Assembly: GCA_000436035.1 (NCBI GenBank)
Contig: FR893202.1
Coordinates: 1 to 17,488, forward strand
Length of the DNA stretch: 17,488 nt
Reading direction: 5' to 3'
Source of the DNA: Prevotella sp. CAG:732
GTDB taxonomy: Bacteria > Bacteroidota > Bacteroidia > Bacteroidales > Bacteroidaceae
Position numbers and translations under genes: made by a program
In this document: piece by piece, positions 1 through 7,228 of the stretch
Layout of the letters: each line of letters starts with the position of its first letter
Numbering within the stretch: position 1 is the stretch's first letter
Notes under the pieces: model-generated
The model's database searches: none
Told to the model about the DNA's origin: nothing
Seen by the model: the letters and a program-made list of their open reading frames with translations, nothing else

Positions 1-39
1 AGCCTCGATTACGTAAGTAGTCGGGGCTTTTTTGTTTTT
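1..39 (+). terminator. Rho-independent terminator of an upstream gene outside the window
   Basis: An 8-bp stem (bases 1-8 with 21-28, one G-T wobble) closes a 12-base loop and runs straight into six Ts (28-33), then a G and five more Ts. The shape is that of a rightward intrinsic terminator. The gene it ends lies to the left of the window and cannot be named. The stem may extend beyond base 1. Confidence 0.7.
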
Positions 40-111
40 GTAGTTTGTAACTATCCACGACTTTTCGTGTTATTAAGTCTCAGTTGATACGTTCTTGAGG
101 GACATCTATAA

Positions 112-130
112 TAAGTTTCGCAAATTTGCG
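112..130 (+). promoter_or_regulatory. Possible -7 element plus adjacent 12-bp palindrome
   Basis: TAAGTTTC at 112-119 matches the Bacteroidota -7 consensus TAnnTTTG at 7 of 8 positions. No TTGG lies at the usual 19-20 bp upstream (nearest TTGA is 24 bp away), so the promoter call is weak. Directly overlapping its end is the perfect palindrome CGCAAATTTGCG (119-130), placed where a repressor or initiation-region operator could act, ten bases before the ATG at 141. Confidence 0.35.
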
Positions 131-140
131 TTATACTGTT

Positions 141-734
141 ATGTTTCACTTTTTAAAGTACTATACTACGACCATCTGTCGATGGTTCTTACGCTGTCGA
201 TATAGCAGGGGATTCGGCATTCAGTCGCCTTCTGCTTATTCCTTTGTGCGCTATGTCATCAATGAACATTATCCTTATTATGCTTACGCTGCACTTGAGG
301 AGGAGATGTCTGAGCGCAGTCGTAGCTTCAGAAAGATGGGCAGACTGGTATTCCGTCTTGCCAATCATTGGCAACCTCAATATGTGGTGATGGGTGACTA
401 TGACTTTGCTCCTTATGCTTACGCTGGTTGCAACAGCACGTTGGTAAGGATGATAGACGACTATTATTTTGATGAAGAGGAAGGACAGCGTCTTCTTGTA
501 GTGTTGGATCAAGATTGGTTGGAGGATGCAAGCATCAGAAATGAACTCTTGGAGAATAGCTCTGACCAGATGTTGTTGCTTATCTTGGACATTCATGCCA
601 GCCAACATGCGCTACATTTATGGAACGAAATCATTTCTGATACTCGTTGCGGAGTAACCTATGATTTGTACTCCTGTGGCATTGTGTTCTTCGATAAAAG
701 CAAACATAAACAAGATTTTAAGATTAATTTTTAA
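141..734 (+). CDS. Hypothetical protein, degenerate SAM-methyltransferase-like
   Basis: The protein has 197 residues from the ATG at 141; a TTG at 126 would add five residues but has no better support. From memory it resembles a Bacteroidota class I SAM-dependent methyltransferase family. The N-terminus has an RGFGIQSPSAYSF stretch, like that family's H-G-hydrophobic-HSPF signature, followed by a YYAY motif. Next comes a GRLVFRLANHWQPQ segment that in relatives leads into the glycine-rich SAM motif I. The C-terminus ends in the family-like DLYSCGIVFFDKSKHKQ and KINF. Here motif I is replaced by a VMGDYDFAPYAYAG stretch without the usual GxSxG-like glycines, and the middle is short for a family of roughly 230-260 residues. 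It is probably non-catalytic. No signal peptide is evident; the N-terminus is basic and aromatic. It stands as a single gene before the DUF2795 gene. The family assignment is by recall, not by search. Confidence 0.75.
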   Translation: MFHFLKYYTTTICRWFLRCRYSRGFGIQSPSAYSFVRYVINEHYPYYAYAALEEEMSERSRSFRKMGRLVFRLANHWQPQYVVMGDYDFAPYAYAGCNSTLVRMIDDYYFDEEEGQRLLVVLDQDWLEDASIRNELLENSSDQMLLLILDIHASQHALHLWNEIISDTRCGVTYDLYSCGIVFFDKSKHKQDFKINF

Positions 735-763
735 TTCTGTATTAAAAATAACTATCAAAAGGC

Positions 764-793
764 TTGGAAATACAAATAAAAGTATTACTTTTG
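764..793 (+). promoter_or_regulatory. Bacteroidota promoter of the DUF2795 gene
   Basis: TTGG at 764-767 is followed after 18 intervening bases (19 counting from the TTG core) by TACTTTTG at 786-793, an exact TAnnTTTG. Transcription should begin a few bases past 793, giving a leader of about 28 nt before the ATG at 827. This is one of the best promoter matches in the window. Confidence 0.75.
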
Positions 794-826
794 CACGCAA
801 ATTTATAAACCGTTAAATAATTAGCT

Positions 827-1048
827 ATGTATTGGACACTAGAATTAGCTTCTAAGCTGGAAGATGCACCATGGCCTGCTACAAAAGAAGAGTTGATAGA
901 CTATGCAACTCGATCTGGTGCGCCTCTGGAAGTTCTGGAGAATTTGCAGGAGATAGAAGATGAAGGTGATGTCTATGAAAGTATTGAGGACATCTGGCCT
1001 GATTATCCTTCAAAGGATGACTTCTTGTGGAATGACGACGAATACTAA
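827..1048 (+). CDS. DUF2795 small acidic protein
   Basis: A 73-residue, strongly acidic protein (more than a quarter Asp/Glu) beginning MYWTLELASKLEDAPWPATK and ending in a WNDDEY tail. It matches from memory the short DUF2795 proteins that are strikingly conserved across Bacteroidota, where the PWPATK, ELIDYA, RSGAPLEV and ESIEDIWPDYP segments are nearly invariant. The function is unknown. There is no signal peptide, membrane segment or cysteine, so it should be cytoplasmic. Length is normal for the family. It is monocistronic: a strong promoter sits upstream and an intrinsic terminator 11 bp after the stop. Its place beside the T9SS operon may be accidental, as the terminator separates them. 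Confidence 0.9.
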   Translation: MYWTLELASKLEDAPWPATKEELIDYATRSGAPLEVLENLQEIEDEGDVYESIEDIWPDYPSKDDFLWNDDEY

Positions 1049-1059
1049 GTCGATGATAG

Positions 1060-1084
1060 GGCTGCTCCTCGGGGCAGCCTTTTT
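1060..1084 (+). terminator. Rho-independent terminator after the DUF2795 gene
   Basis: GGCTGC (1060-1065) pairs with GCAGCC (1074-1079); a further T-G and C-G pair leave a four-base loop. Five Ts (1080-1084) follow. It is compact and GC-rich, and isolates the DUF2795 gene from the T9SS operon. Confidence 0.85.
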
Positions 1085-1156
1085 CATTCTCAGTCTTTGA
1101 TGGATGATATAAGGACGCTTCCTACAATAATATGGTGTTTTTCTCGTTATTAGTTT

Positions 1157-2095
1157 GTGTTTAAAAGAATAGAAATAGCAATTATATGGATGATATTGGG
1201 TGTAACCACTTGTTACGCTCAGTACGATCCTTCTTTTAGCCATTACTTTGATATGGAACCTTCTTTCAACCCTGGTTCCGTGGGAAAACAAGCCAAACTG
1301 AATGTGGATGTGGTCTATGCGCTCGACATGGCGGGATTTGAGCATAATCCTCGTACCATGTATGCCGCAGCAGATATGCCTTTCTATGCCATCAAGAATT
1401 ACCATGGAGTGGGCATCCAGTTTATGAACGACCAAATCGGTTTGTTTACGCATCAAAAACTTGCTTTACAATATGCTTTCAAGAAACGCTTGTTTAAGGG
1501 TATGTTGAGCGCCGGTCTGCAAGTCGGGTTTCTCAGTGAGAGTTTTGATGGAAGCAAGGTGGATTTGGGTGAGTCCAACGACCCGGCTTTCTCTACTTCC
1601 AAGGTGGATGGCAGTGGCTTAGACTTGGGCTTTGGATTGTATTATTCGCATGGACCGTGGTATGTGGGGCTCTCTGGCTTGCATCTCAATACACCGAAAA
1701 TAGACTTGGGAGAGACGAATGAGATGCAGATAGATGCAACGTATTATTTGACTGGTGGATACAATATTAAGTTGAGAAATCCGTTTTTATCTATAAAACC
1801 TTCCACCTTGGTGAGATATGATGGAACGACTTGGCGTGGAGACGTGACTTGCCGCCTTGTCTATACCCACGAGAAGAAGATGATGTATGGTGGTGTGGCA
1901 TATAGTCCGACCAACTCCGTGACGTTTCTTTTAGGAGGCGTGTTTCATGGAGTCGTCTTGGGATATAGTTATGAGATGTACACCTCCGCCATCAGTCCCG
2001 GCAATGGAAGTCATGAGTTGTTTGTAGGTTATCAGACCGACATCAACTTGGTGAAGAAAGGAAGAAACAAACATAAAAGTGTAAGAATACTATAG
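1157..2095 (+). CDS. porP: T9SS outer-membrane protein PorP/SprF family
   Basis: PorP/SprF proteins are outer-membrane beta-barrels of the type IX secretion and gliding machinery and are thought to link the PorK-PorN ring to the outer membrane. The 312-residue product opens with a signal peptide (basic MFKR, hydrophobic core to about residue 17, cleavage after CYA before Q21). It then has the family's YDPSFSHYFDMEPSFNPG start, where relatives read Q-x-P-x-F-S-x-Y-hydrophobic-NPA. Alternating barrel strands rich in Gly, Tyr and Phe fill the rest. The start must be GTG at 1157: a TAG stop lies two codons upstream and the next ATG would delete the signal peptide. It is first in porP-K-L-M-N, nine bases before porK, the same order as in Porphyromonas gingivalis. 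No clear promoter matches the consensus; only TTAGTTTG at 1150-1157 is close, and it would leave no leader. Confidence 0.92.
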   Translation: MFKRIEIAIIWMILGVTTCYAQYDPSFSHYFDMEPSFNPGSVGKQAKLNVDVVYALDMAGFEHNPRTMYAAADMPFYAIKNYHGVGIQFMNDQIGLFTHQKLALQYAFKKRLFKGMLSAGLQVGFLSESFDGSKVDLGESNDPAFSTSKVDGSGLDLGFGLYYSHGPWYVGLSGLHLNTPKIDLGETNEMQIDATYYLTGGYNIKLRNPFLSIKPSTLVRYDGTTWRGDVTCRLVYTHEKKMMYGGVAYSPTNSVTFLLGGVFHGVVLGYSYEMYTSAISPGNGSHELFVGYQTDINLVKKGRNKHKSVRIL

Positions 2096-2104
2096 TATAT
2101 CAAT

Positions 2105-3571
2105 ATGAAAATGAAGAAATGTATCATGTTGCTTTGCTCAGCCTTTGCGCTGATGGCGCTGACCGGATGCTTTGGAGCTAAATCTTCTTCCATGGCAGGT
2201 CGTGGCGGCGAAGTCGTAGGCGTCAATGGCAAAGGTTTTACAGAGCCTTCTCCATACGGCATGGTGAAGGTGAATCGTGGCTTCTTAAAGATGGGCTTGG
2301 AGACACAAGACTCTTTGTGGGGTGAGAAGACACCGGTCAAGGAGATTTCCGTAGATGGTTTCTGGATGGATGATACAGAAATCACCAACTCTGAATATAA
2401 GCAATTCGTGACTTACGTGAGAGACTCTATCTTGCGTACTCGCCTTGCCGACCCTTCCTACGGCGGCGATGAGACCTATATGATTACTGAAGACAAGAAT
2501 GGCGACCCTGTTCCACCTCGTGTCAACTGGAAGAAGAATCTTCCTAAGAAGCCTAATGAGGACGAGCAGCGTGCCATCGAGAGCCTTTATACCAAAAATC
2601 CTGTTACAGGAGAAAAGTTGATCGACTGGCGTCAGCTCAACTATAAGTATGAGATTTATGATTATACAGCTGCCGCTCTTCGTCGCAATCGCTTGAATCC
2701 ATCGGAGCGCAATCTCAACACCGATGTGGTCGTTGACCCAGACGAGGTGGTAATGATTTCCAAAGATACCGCTTATGTGGATGATGAGGGAAATATTGTG
2801 AGAGAGACCATCAACCGCAGACTATCTGGTCCTTGGGATTTCTTGAATACCTATATCGTAAATGTATATCCCGATACCACTTGTTGGGTGAATGACTTCA
2901 AAAATTCCGACAATGAGACTTATCTGAGAAGTTATTTCAGTAATCCTGCTTACAATGATTATCCTGTGGTGGGCGTCACTTGGGAACAAGCGAATGCCTT
3001 CTGTGCATGGCGTACCGACTATCTCTTGAAGGGACTCGGTCCTGAGGCACGTTTCGTACAGCGCTATCGCTTGCCGACCGAGGCTGAATGGGAGTATGCT
3101 GCACGTGGCAAGGAGCAGAATGAATTCCCTTGGGAGAACAAGGATGTGAAGAATGGCGATGGCTGTTTCTACGCCAACTTCAAGCCAGACCGTGGAAACT
3201 ATACCAAGGATGGCAACTTGATTACAAGTCGAGTGGGCATCTATTCGCCTAATTCAAATGGTCTCTATGACATGGCAGGAAATGTGGCGGAATGGACGAG
3301 CACTGTATATACGGAGGCAGGTGTGGATGCCATGAACGACTTAAACCCTACACTCGTATATAATGCGGCGAAGGAAGACCCTTATCGACTGAAGAAGAAA
3401 AGTGTGAGAGGTGGTTCTTGGAAAGACCCAGAGTCTTTCATCCGTTCTGCTTGGCGTTCTTGGGAATACCAGAACCAGCCAAGATCATATATAGGGTTTA
3501 GATGCGTGCGTAGTCTTGCTACTACCTCTAGCGTAAAGCAGAAACCTGCCAAGACACCAAAAAGAAAGTAG
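2105..3571 (+). CDS. porK: T9SS lipoprotein PorK/GldK (FGE-sulfatase-like fold)
   Basis: PorK/GldK is an outer-membrane lipoprotein that, with PorN/GldN, forms the large periplasmic ring of the T9SS. The 488-residue sequence has a basic start, a hydrophobic core and an LTGC lipobox with Cys22 as the lipidated residue. The rest is a formylglycine-generating-enzyme/SUMF1-like domain: WMDDTEITNSEYKQF near residue 88, VVGVTWEQANAFCAWR near 288, RLPTEAEWEYAARG near 322, GLYDMAGNVAEW near 385, VRGGSWKDP near 435 and GFRCVRS near the end. A long insert (about residues 105-275) separates the first motif from the core, as is usual for GldK. In this family the fold is structural rather than enzymatic. 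A short basic tail closes the protein. The stop codon lies in a small hairpin before porL. Confidence 0.95.
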   Translation: MKMKKCIMLLCSAFALMALTGCFGAKSSSMAGRGGEVVGVNGKGFTEPSPYGMVKVNRGFLKMGLETQDSLWGEKTPVKEISVDGFWMDDTEITNSEYKQFVTYVRDSILRTRLADPSYGGDETYMITEDKNGDPVPPRVNWKKNLPKKPNEDEQRAIESLYTKNPVTGEKLIDWRQLNYKYEIYDYTAAALRRNRLNPSERNLNTDVVVDPDEVVMISKDTAYVDDEGNIVRETINRRLSGPWDFLNTYIVNVYPDTTCWVNDFKNSDNETYLRSYFSNPAYNDYPVVGVTWEQANAFCAWRTDYLLKGLGPEARFVQRYRLPTEAEWEYAARGKEQNEFPWENKDVKNGDGCFYANFKPDRGNYTKDGNLITSRVGIYSPNSNGLYDMAGNVAEWTSTVYTEAGVDAMNDLNPTLVYNAAKEDPYRLKKKSVRGGSWKDPESFIRSAWRSWEYQNQPRSYIGFRCVRSLATTSSVKQKPAKTPKRK

Positions 3572-3584
3572 TCGTCAGCGACTA
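3569..3584 (+). other. Small intercistronic hairpin between porK and porL
   Basis: TAGTCG (3569-3574) pairs perfectly with CGACTA (3579-3584) around a TCAG tetraloop; the TAG stop codon of porK is its 5' edge. No T-run follows, so it is not a terminator. It could mark an mRNA end or cleavage point separating the ring genes from the motor genes. That role is inference. Confidence 0.4.
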
Positions 3585-3604
3585 GACTAAAAGAAGATAA
3601 TTAT

Positions 3605-3609
3605 AGGAG
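3605..3609 (+). promoter_or_regulatory. Shine-Dalgarno-like AGGAG before porL
   Basis: AGGAG lies nine bases before the ATG at 3619. Most starts in this window have no such site, as is normal for Bacteroidota, so this one stands out. Together with the good PorL N-terminus it supports the 3619 start. Confidence 0.45.
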
Positions 3610-3618
3610 ATTATATCA

Positions 3619-4467
3619 ATGGGCGAATATAGTAAGTTTAATATCGTTTATCGCTTGCAGAAATGGATGGACAGTGTGCCAGGACAGACATTTCTGAATT
3701 ATGCATATAGTTGGGGTGCGTCTGTCGTTATCCTCGGTACCTTGTTTAAGTTGACCCACTTGCCAGGAGCCAATCTCATGTTGTTTGCTGGTATGGGAAC
3801 TGAGGTGTTTGTGTTCTTCCTCTCCGCTTTCGACCGTCCATTCGACAAGACTGCAGATGGTCGCGACATCCCTACTCATATCACCGAGGAATACTTGGAG
3901 ACAGGAAAGATTTCCTATCAAGAGAATGGGGAAGGCGCAGTGGCTCAGCAGCCAGTTGTAAATAGTATAACTACAGAATCTTCCGTTTCGGGTGCTGCCG
4001 TAGGTGGTGTTTCGGGCGGTACGGTAGTGGTAGGACAGCCAATAGGTGATGCTCACGTAGAACAGCCAATCGGTGGAGTATCTCAGCAGTCTGTTGCTGC
4101 TTCTACTGCATGGGTAGGCGGTCAGCAGAATGTGACCCCGGAGATGGCAGAAGCCCAGAGCAATTATGTGGATGAATTGAAGAAGTTGGTTGAGACCTTG
4201 GAGAAGGTGAACGAGCAGAGCACTCGATTGACTCGTGACAGCGAGGAGATGGAGAACTTGAACCGCACGCTCACTGGCATCAGCAAGGTATATGAAATGC
4301 AGTTGAAGGGTGCAAGTCAGCAGATTGGCACCATCGACCAAATCAATGAGCAGAGTCGCAAGATGGCTCAGCAGATAGAGCAACTCAACAAGATTTACAC
4401 TCGTATGATAGAGGCGATGACCGTGAATATGCGTGCAGCAGCCCCAACCGTCAATCCTCAGGCATAA
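3619..4467 (+). CDS. porL: T9SS inner-membrane motor protein PorL/GldL
   Basis: PorL/GldL forms the pentameric inner-membrane stator that, with PorM, converts the proton gradient into T9SS work. The 282-residue protein has two membrane helices near the N-terminus (about residues 31-47 and 53-71). They include the conserved GTLFKLTH stretch with Lys44 and the MGTEVFVF stretch with Glu62. These correspond to the ion-pathway residues Lys27 and Glu49 of Flavobacterium GldL. A cytoplasmic part follows: a low-complexity Gly/Val/Gln/Ser linker (about 95-170) with a twice-repeated QPIG (140-143, 149-152), then a charged region with coiled-coil character (about 175-275). It is longer than Flavobacterium GldL, as expected for Bacteroidales PorL. 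It sits between porK (47-bp gap) and porM (32-bp gap). Confidence 0.95.
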   Translation: MGEYSKFNIVYRLQKWMDSVPGQTFLNYAYSWGASVVILGTLFKLTHLPGANLMLFAGMGTEVFVFFLSAFDRPFDKTADGRDIPTHITEEYLETGKISYQENGEGAVAQQPVVNSITTESSVSGAAVGGVSGGTVVVGQPIGDAHVEQPIGGVSQQSVAASTAWVGGQQNVTPEMAEAQSNYVDELKKLVETLEKVNEQSTRLTRDSEEMENLNRTLTGISKVYEMQLKGASQQIGTIDQINEQSRKMAQQIEQLNKIYTRMIEAMTVNMRAAAPTVNPQA

Positions 4468-4499
4468 GAGGAGTAACTGAAAGAATAAAATAGAAATCA

Positions 4500-6056
4500 A
4501 TGGCAATCAAGAAAAGACCCGTTTCACCACGCCAAAAGATGATCAACTTGATGTATGTCGTCTTGATGGCAATGTTGGCTTTGAACATCTCCACCGAGGT
4601 GCTCAATGGATTCTCTATTGTGGAAGAGAGCCTCAATCGTACCACCGCCAACTCTTCTGCAGAGAATGCAGCCATCTATGGTGACTTCTCTGATCAGATG
4701 AAGCAGAACCCTGCCAAGGTGAAGGAATGGTTTGATAAGGCAACGATGGTGAAGAATATGAGCGACTCGCTCTACAACTTCGCACAGCAGTTGAAGGAAG
4801 CTATCGTGAAAGAGGCGGATGGTAGCAAGGGAGACGTGAAGAACGTCGAGAACAAAGATAACCTCGAAGCCGCCGGTATCGTGATGCTTGCCCCAGGTAC
4901 GGGAAAGGGAGCCAAGCTCTACCAAGCCATCAATAGTTATCGTGAGCGAATCTTGACTATGGTGACCGACGAGCATCAGAAGAAGATTATCCAAAGCAAC
5001 CTCTCTACTGTTGTGCCAAAGGGTGTGCAGACCCTGGGCAAGAACTGGCAGGAGTATATGTTTGAGAATATGCCAGTGGCGGCAGCCATCACGCTTCTGT
5101 CGAAGTTGCAGAGCGATGTGCGTTATGCAGAGGGTGAGGTGCTACATACATTGGTATCCAATATTGACATGAAGGACATCCGTGTCAACAAGCTCGATGC
5201 CTTCGTCATCCCAGAGAAGACAACTCTCTATCCAGGCGAGCGATTCAATGCCAATATCGTGATGGCAGCAGTGGATACCACGCAGCAGCCAGAAATCTAC
5301 GTCAATGGTATGAGAGTGAACTCGCCTCACGGACAGTATTCCTTTACTGCCGGAGGAGTGGGCGACCATCAGTTTGGCGGTTACATCTTGATGCATAATG
5401 CCAAGGGAGATGTGATGCGTCGCAACTTCATACAGAAATATACCGTTATCCCTGCACCAAATACGGCGACAGTGGCAGCCGACATGATGAACGTGCTCTA
5501 TGCAGGTTATCGGAATCCTGTCAGCATCAGTGTGCCTGGTGTGCCAGCCAATGCCGTTTCTGCATCCATGACAGGTGGCTCGTTTATCTCGAAGGGCAAT
5601 GGACACTTTGTGGCAGTACCTTCAGCCGTGGGCAAGGATGTGACCATCCACGTGACGGCACGAGATAAGGGACAGACTCGCACGATGCCACCTTTCACCT
5701 TCCACGTGAGAAAGTTGCCAGACCCAACGGCTTATCTCGCCCTCGGTACCAATCGTTATCGTGGTGGAGCCTTGCCTAAGGCATCTCTGATGAGTGCTAC
5801 TGGCATTCATGCAGCGATAGACGATGGATTGCTCGACATTCCTTTCAGGGTGTTGAGTTTCGAGACAGTCTTCTTCGACAATATGGGCAATGCCGTTCCG
5901 CTGGCTTCGGCAGGAGCCAACTTCTCAGAGCGTCAGCGTGAGGAGTTCCGCAGATTGTCGAGAAATCGTCGCTTCTATATCTCTCATATCAAGGCGGTAG
6001 GTCCAGATGGTATCACCCGCAACCTCCAGGCTGCGATGGAGGTCATCGTGAGATAG
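4500..6056 (+). CDS. porM: T9SS motor shaft protein PorM/GldM
   Basis: PorM/GldM is anchored in the inner membrane inside the PorL pentamer and spans the periplasm as a dimeric rod that reaches the PorK-PorN ring. The 518 residues start with the family signature SPRQKMINLMYVVLMAMLALN: a short cytoplasmic segment with Arg11 (equivalent to the motor residue Arg9 of Flavobacterium GldM), then one membrane helix (about 14-33). The periplasmic part begins with a helical domain (about 34-225), followed by beta-rich repeats to the end that fit the D2-D4 domains. Length is typical for the family. Start at ATG 4500 is fixed by the conserved N-terminus. Codon use and composition match its neighbours. 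Confidence 0.96.
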   Translation: MAIKKRPVSPRQKMINLMYVVLMAMLALNISTEVLNGFSIVEESLNRTTANSSAENAAIYGDFSDQMKQNPAKVKEWFDKATMVKNMSDSLYNFAQQLKEAIVKEADGSKGDVKNVENKDNLEAAGIVMLAPGTGKGAKLYQAINSYRERILTMVTDEHQKKIIQSNLSTVVPKGVQTLGKNWQEYMFENMPVAAAITLLSKLQSDVRYAEGEVLHTLVSNIDMKDIRVNKLDAFVIPEKTTLYPGERFNANIVMAAVDTTQQPEIYVNGMRVNSPHGQYSFTAGGVGDHQFGGYILMHNAKGDVMRRNFIQKYTVIPAPNTATVAADMMNVLYAGYRNPVSISVPGVPANAVSASMTGGSFISKGNGHFVAVPSAVGKDVTIHVTARDKGQTRTMPPFTFHVRKLPDPTAYLALGTNRYRGGALPKASLMSATGIHAAIDDGLLDIPFRVLSFETVFFDNMGNAVPLASAGANFSERQREEFRRLSRNRRFYISHIKAVGPDGITRNLQAAMEVIVR

Positions 6057-6118
6057 GATGATGCCGACGATAGCAAACGTAGAGGATATTTATATCAGAT
6101 AATCATATAGATAAAGAA

Positions 6119-7162
6119 ATGATGAAAAAGATCATATTACTTTTGATGCTCGTAGGGCTTGTTCAAGGAGCTTTTGCTCAGCCAGAGGCTCGTCGCCGGG
6201 CACAGCAGAAGGCTCAGAATAAGTCGAATGCCAACGACATGACGACTCGTGCCCAAATCATGTTCCCAACAGCGGCTTCCATGGATGAGGATGTCGTGTG
6301 GAGACGTGACATCTATCGTGAGCTAGACCTCAACGAGGATGCCAATGCCCCATTGTATTATCCAGTGGAACCATTGGGTAGCCAAGTCAACTTGTTTACC
6401 TATATCTTCAAGTTGATGATGCAAGGACGTATCAAAGCCTATCAATACAAGTTGGATGGCAACGAGAGTTTCAATGCCGATGATGTCGTAATGCCTAAGA
6501 CTTTCCTCGACAACTATCACATTTATTATGAGAAGGATGCCCAGGGTAGAACTCACCTCGACACTAGTGACATCCCTTCTAAGGAGGTGAAGTCATACTA
6601 CATCAAGGAGACTACCTATTACGACCAGCATACGGCTACATTCCATACCAAGGTGTTGGCACTATGCCCTATCATGACGAGAGATGATGACTTCGGAGAT
6701 GGTGGCAACAAGTATCCGCTTTTCTGGGTGAAGTATGATGACTTGGCTCCATTCCTCTCCAAGCAGCAGATTATGATGAGCAATCTCAACAATGCAGCAA
6801 CGATGAGTATTGATGATTACTTCTTGAGAAACCAATACAAGGGAAAGATATACAAGACCAACAATATGTTGGGCAAGACATTGGCGCAATATTGTTCTTC
6901 CGACTCAGCCATGAGTAAGGAGCAGAAGAAGATTGAGGCAGAGTTGGCTGCTTTTGAGAAGAACCTTTGGGGCGATCAAGCCAAGAAGGATTCTTTGGAT
7001 AGCATCGCCAAGTTGGATAAGAAGAATGTGAAGGGTGTGAAGAAAAATCGCCGCAGTTCATCCGGCAAGTCTTCAGGCTCCACTGTAAAGAACCGCCGTC
7101 AGCGCAGTTCTAGCCCTTCTACTAGTGCCGCTAGAGTTTCTGTACGTCGTGAACGTCACTAA
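6119..7162 (+). CDS. porN: T9SS periplasmic ring protein PorN/GldN
   Basis: PorN/GldN partners PorK to form the periplasmic T9SS ring and contacts the tip of PorM. The 347-residue product has a signal peptide (MMKK, hydrophobic core, cleavage after AFA before Q22). The conserved GldN body follows, with VVWRRDIYRELDLNEDANAP near residue 60, NLFTYIFKLMMQGRIKAYQY near 95, and the YYIKETTYYD and LCPIMTRDDDFG stretches. The last 46 residues (302-347) are a Lys/Arg/Ser-rich tail with repeated KNRR-x-SS units, which are probably disordered. Two adjacent ATGs could serve as start; the difference is one residue. It is the last gene of the operon. No terminator was found after it, so some transcripts may run on into the barrel gene at 7229. 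Confidence 0.95.
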   Translation: MMKKIILLLMLVGLVQGAFAQPEARRRAQQKAQNKSNANDMTTRAQIMFPTAASMDEDVVWRRDIYRELDLNEDANAPLYYPVEPLGSQVNLFTYIFKLMMQGRIKAYQYKLDGNESFNADDVVMPKTFLDNYHIYYEKDAQGRTHLDTSDIPSKEVKSYYIKETTYYDQHTATFHTKVLALCPIMTRDDDFGDGGNKYPLFWVKYDDLAPFLSKQQIMMSNLNNAATMSIDDYFLRNQYKGKIYKTNNMLGKTLAQYCSSDSAMSKEQKKIEAELAAFEKNLWGDQAKKDSLDSIAKLDKKNVKGVKKNRRSSSGKSSGSTVKNRRQRSSSPSTSAARVSVRRERH

Positions 7163-7166
7163 ACTG

Positions 7167-7198
7167 TTGGGCTTTTGTGGAGATTGTTTATAAGTTTC
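7167..7198 (+). promoter_or_regulatory. Promoter of the outer-membrane barrel gene
   Basis: TTGG at 7167-7170 is followed after 20 bases by TAAGTTTC (7191-7198), seven of eight matches to TAnnTTTG. The expected leader is about 25 nt before the ATG at 7229. It would let the barrel gene be expressed independently of porPKLMN. Confidence 0.55.
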
Positions 7199-7228
7199 GT
7201 AAAGATGAGTCTATTAATATAATACGAT

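Noticed and set aside
189..608. 139-codon minus-strand open frame across the first gene
   Set aside because: The + strand frame has recognisable family signatures at both ends; the minus frame has none.
3616..4506. 296-codon minus-strand open frame
   Set aside because: It is antisense to porL and shows His/Leu-rich shadow composition with no recognisable domain or promoter.
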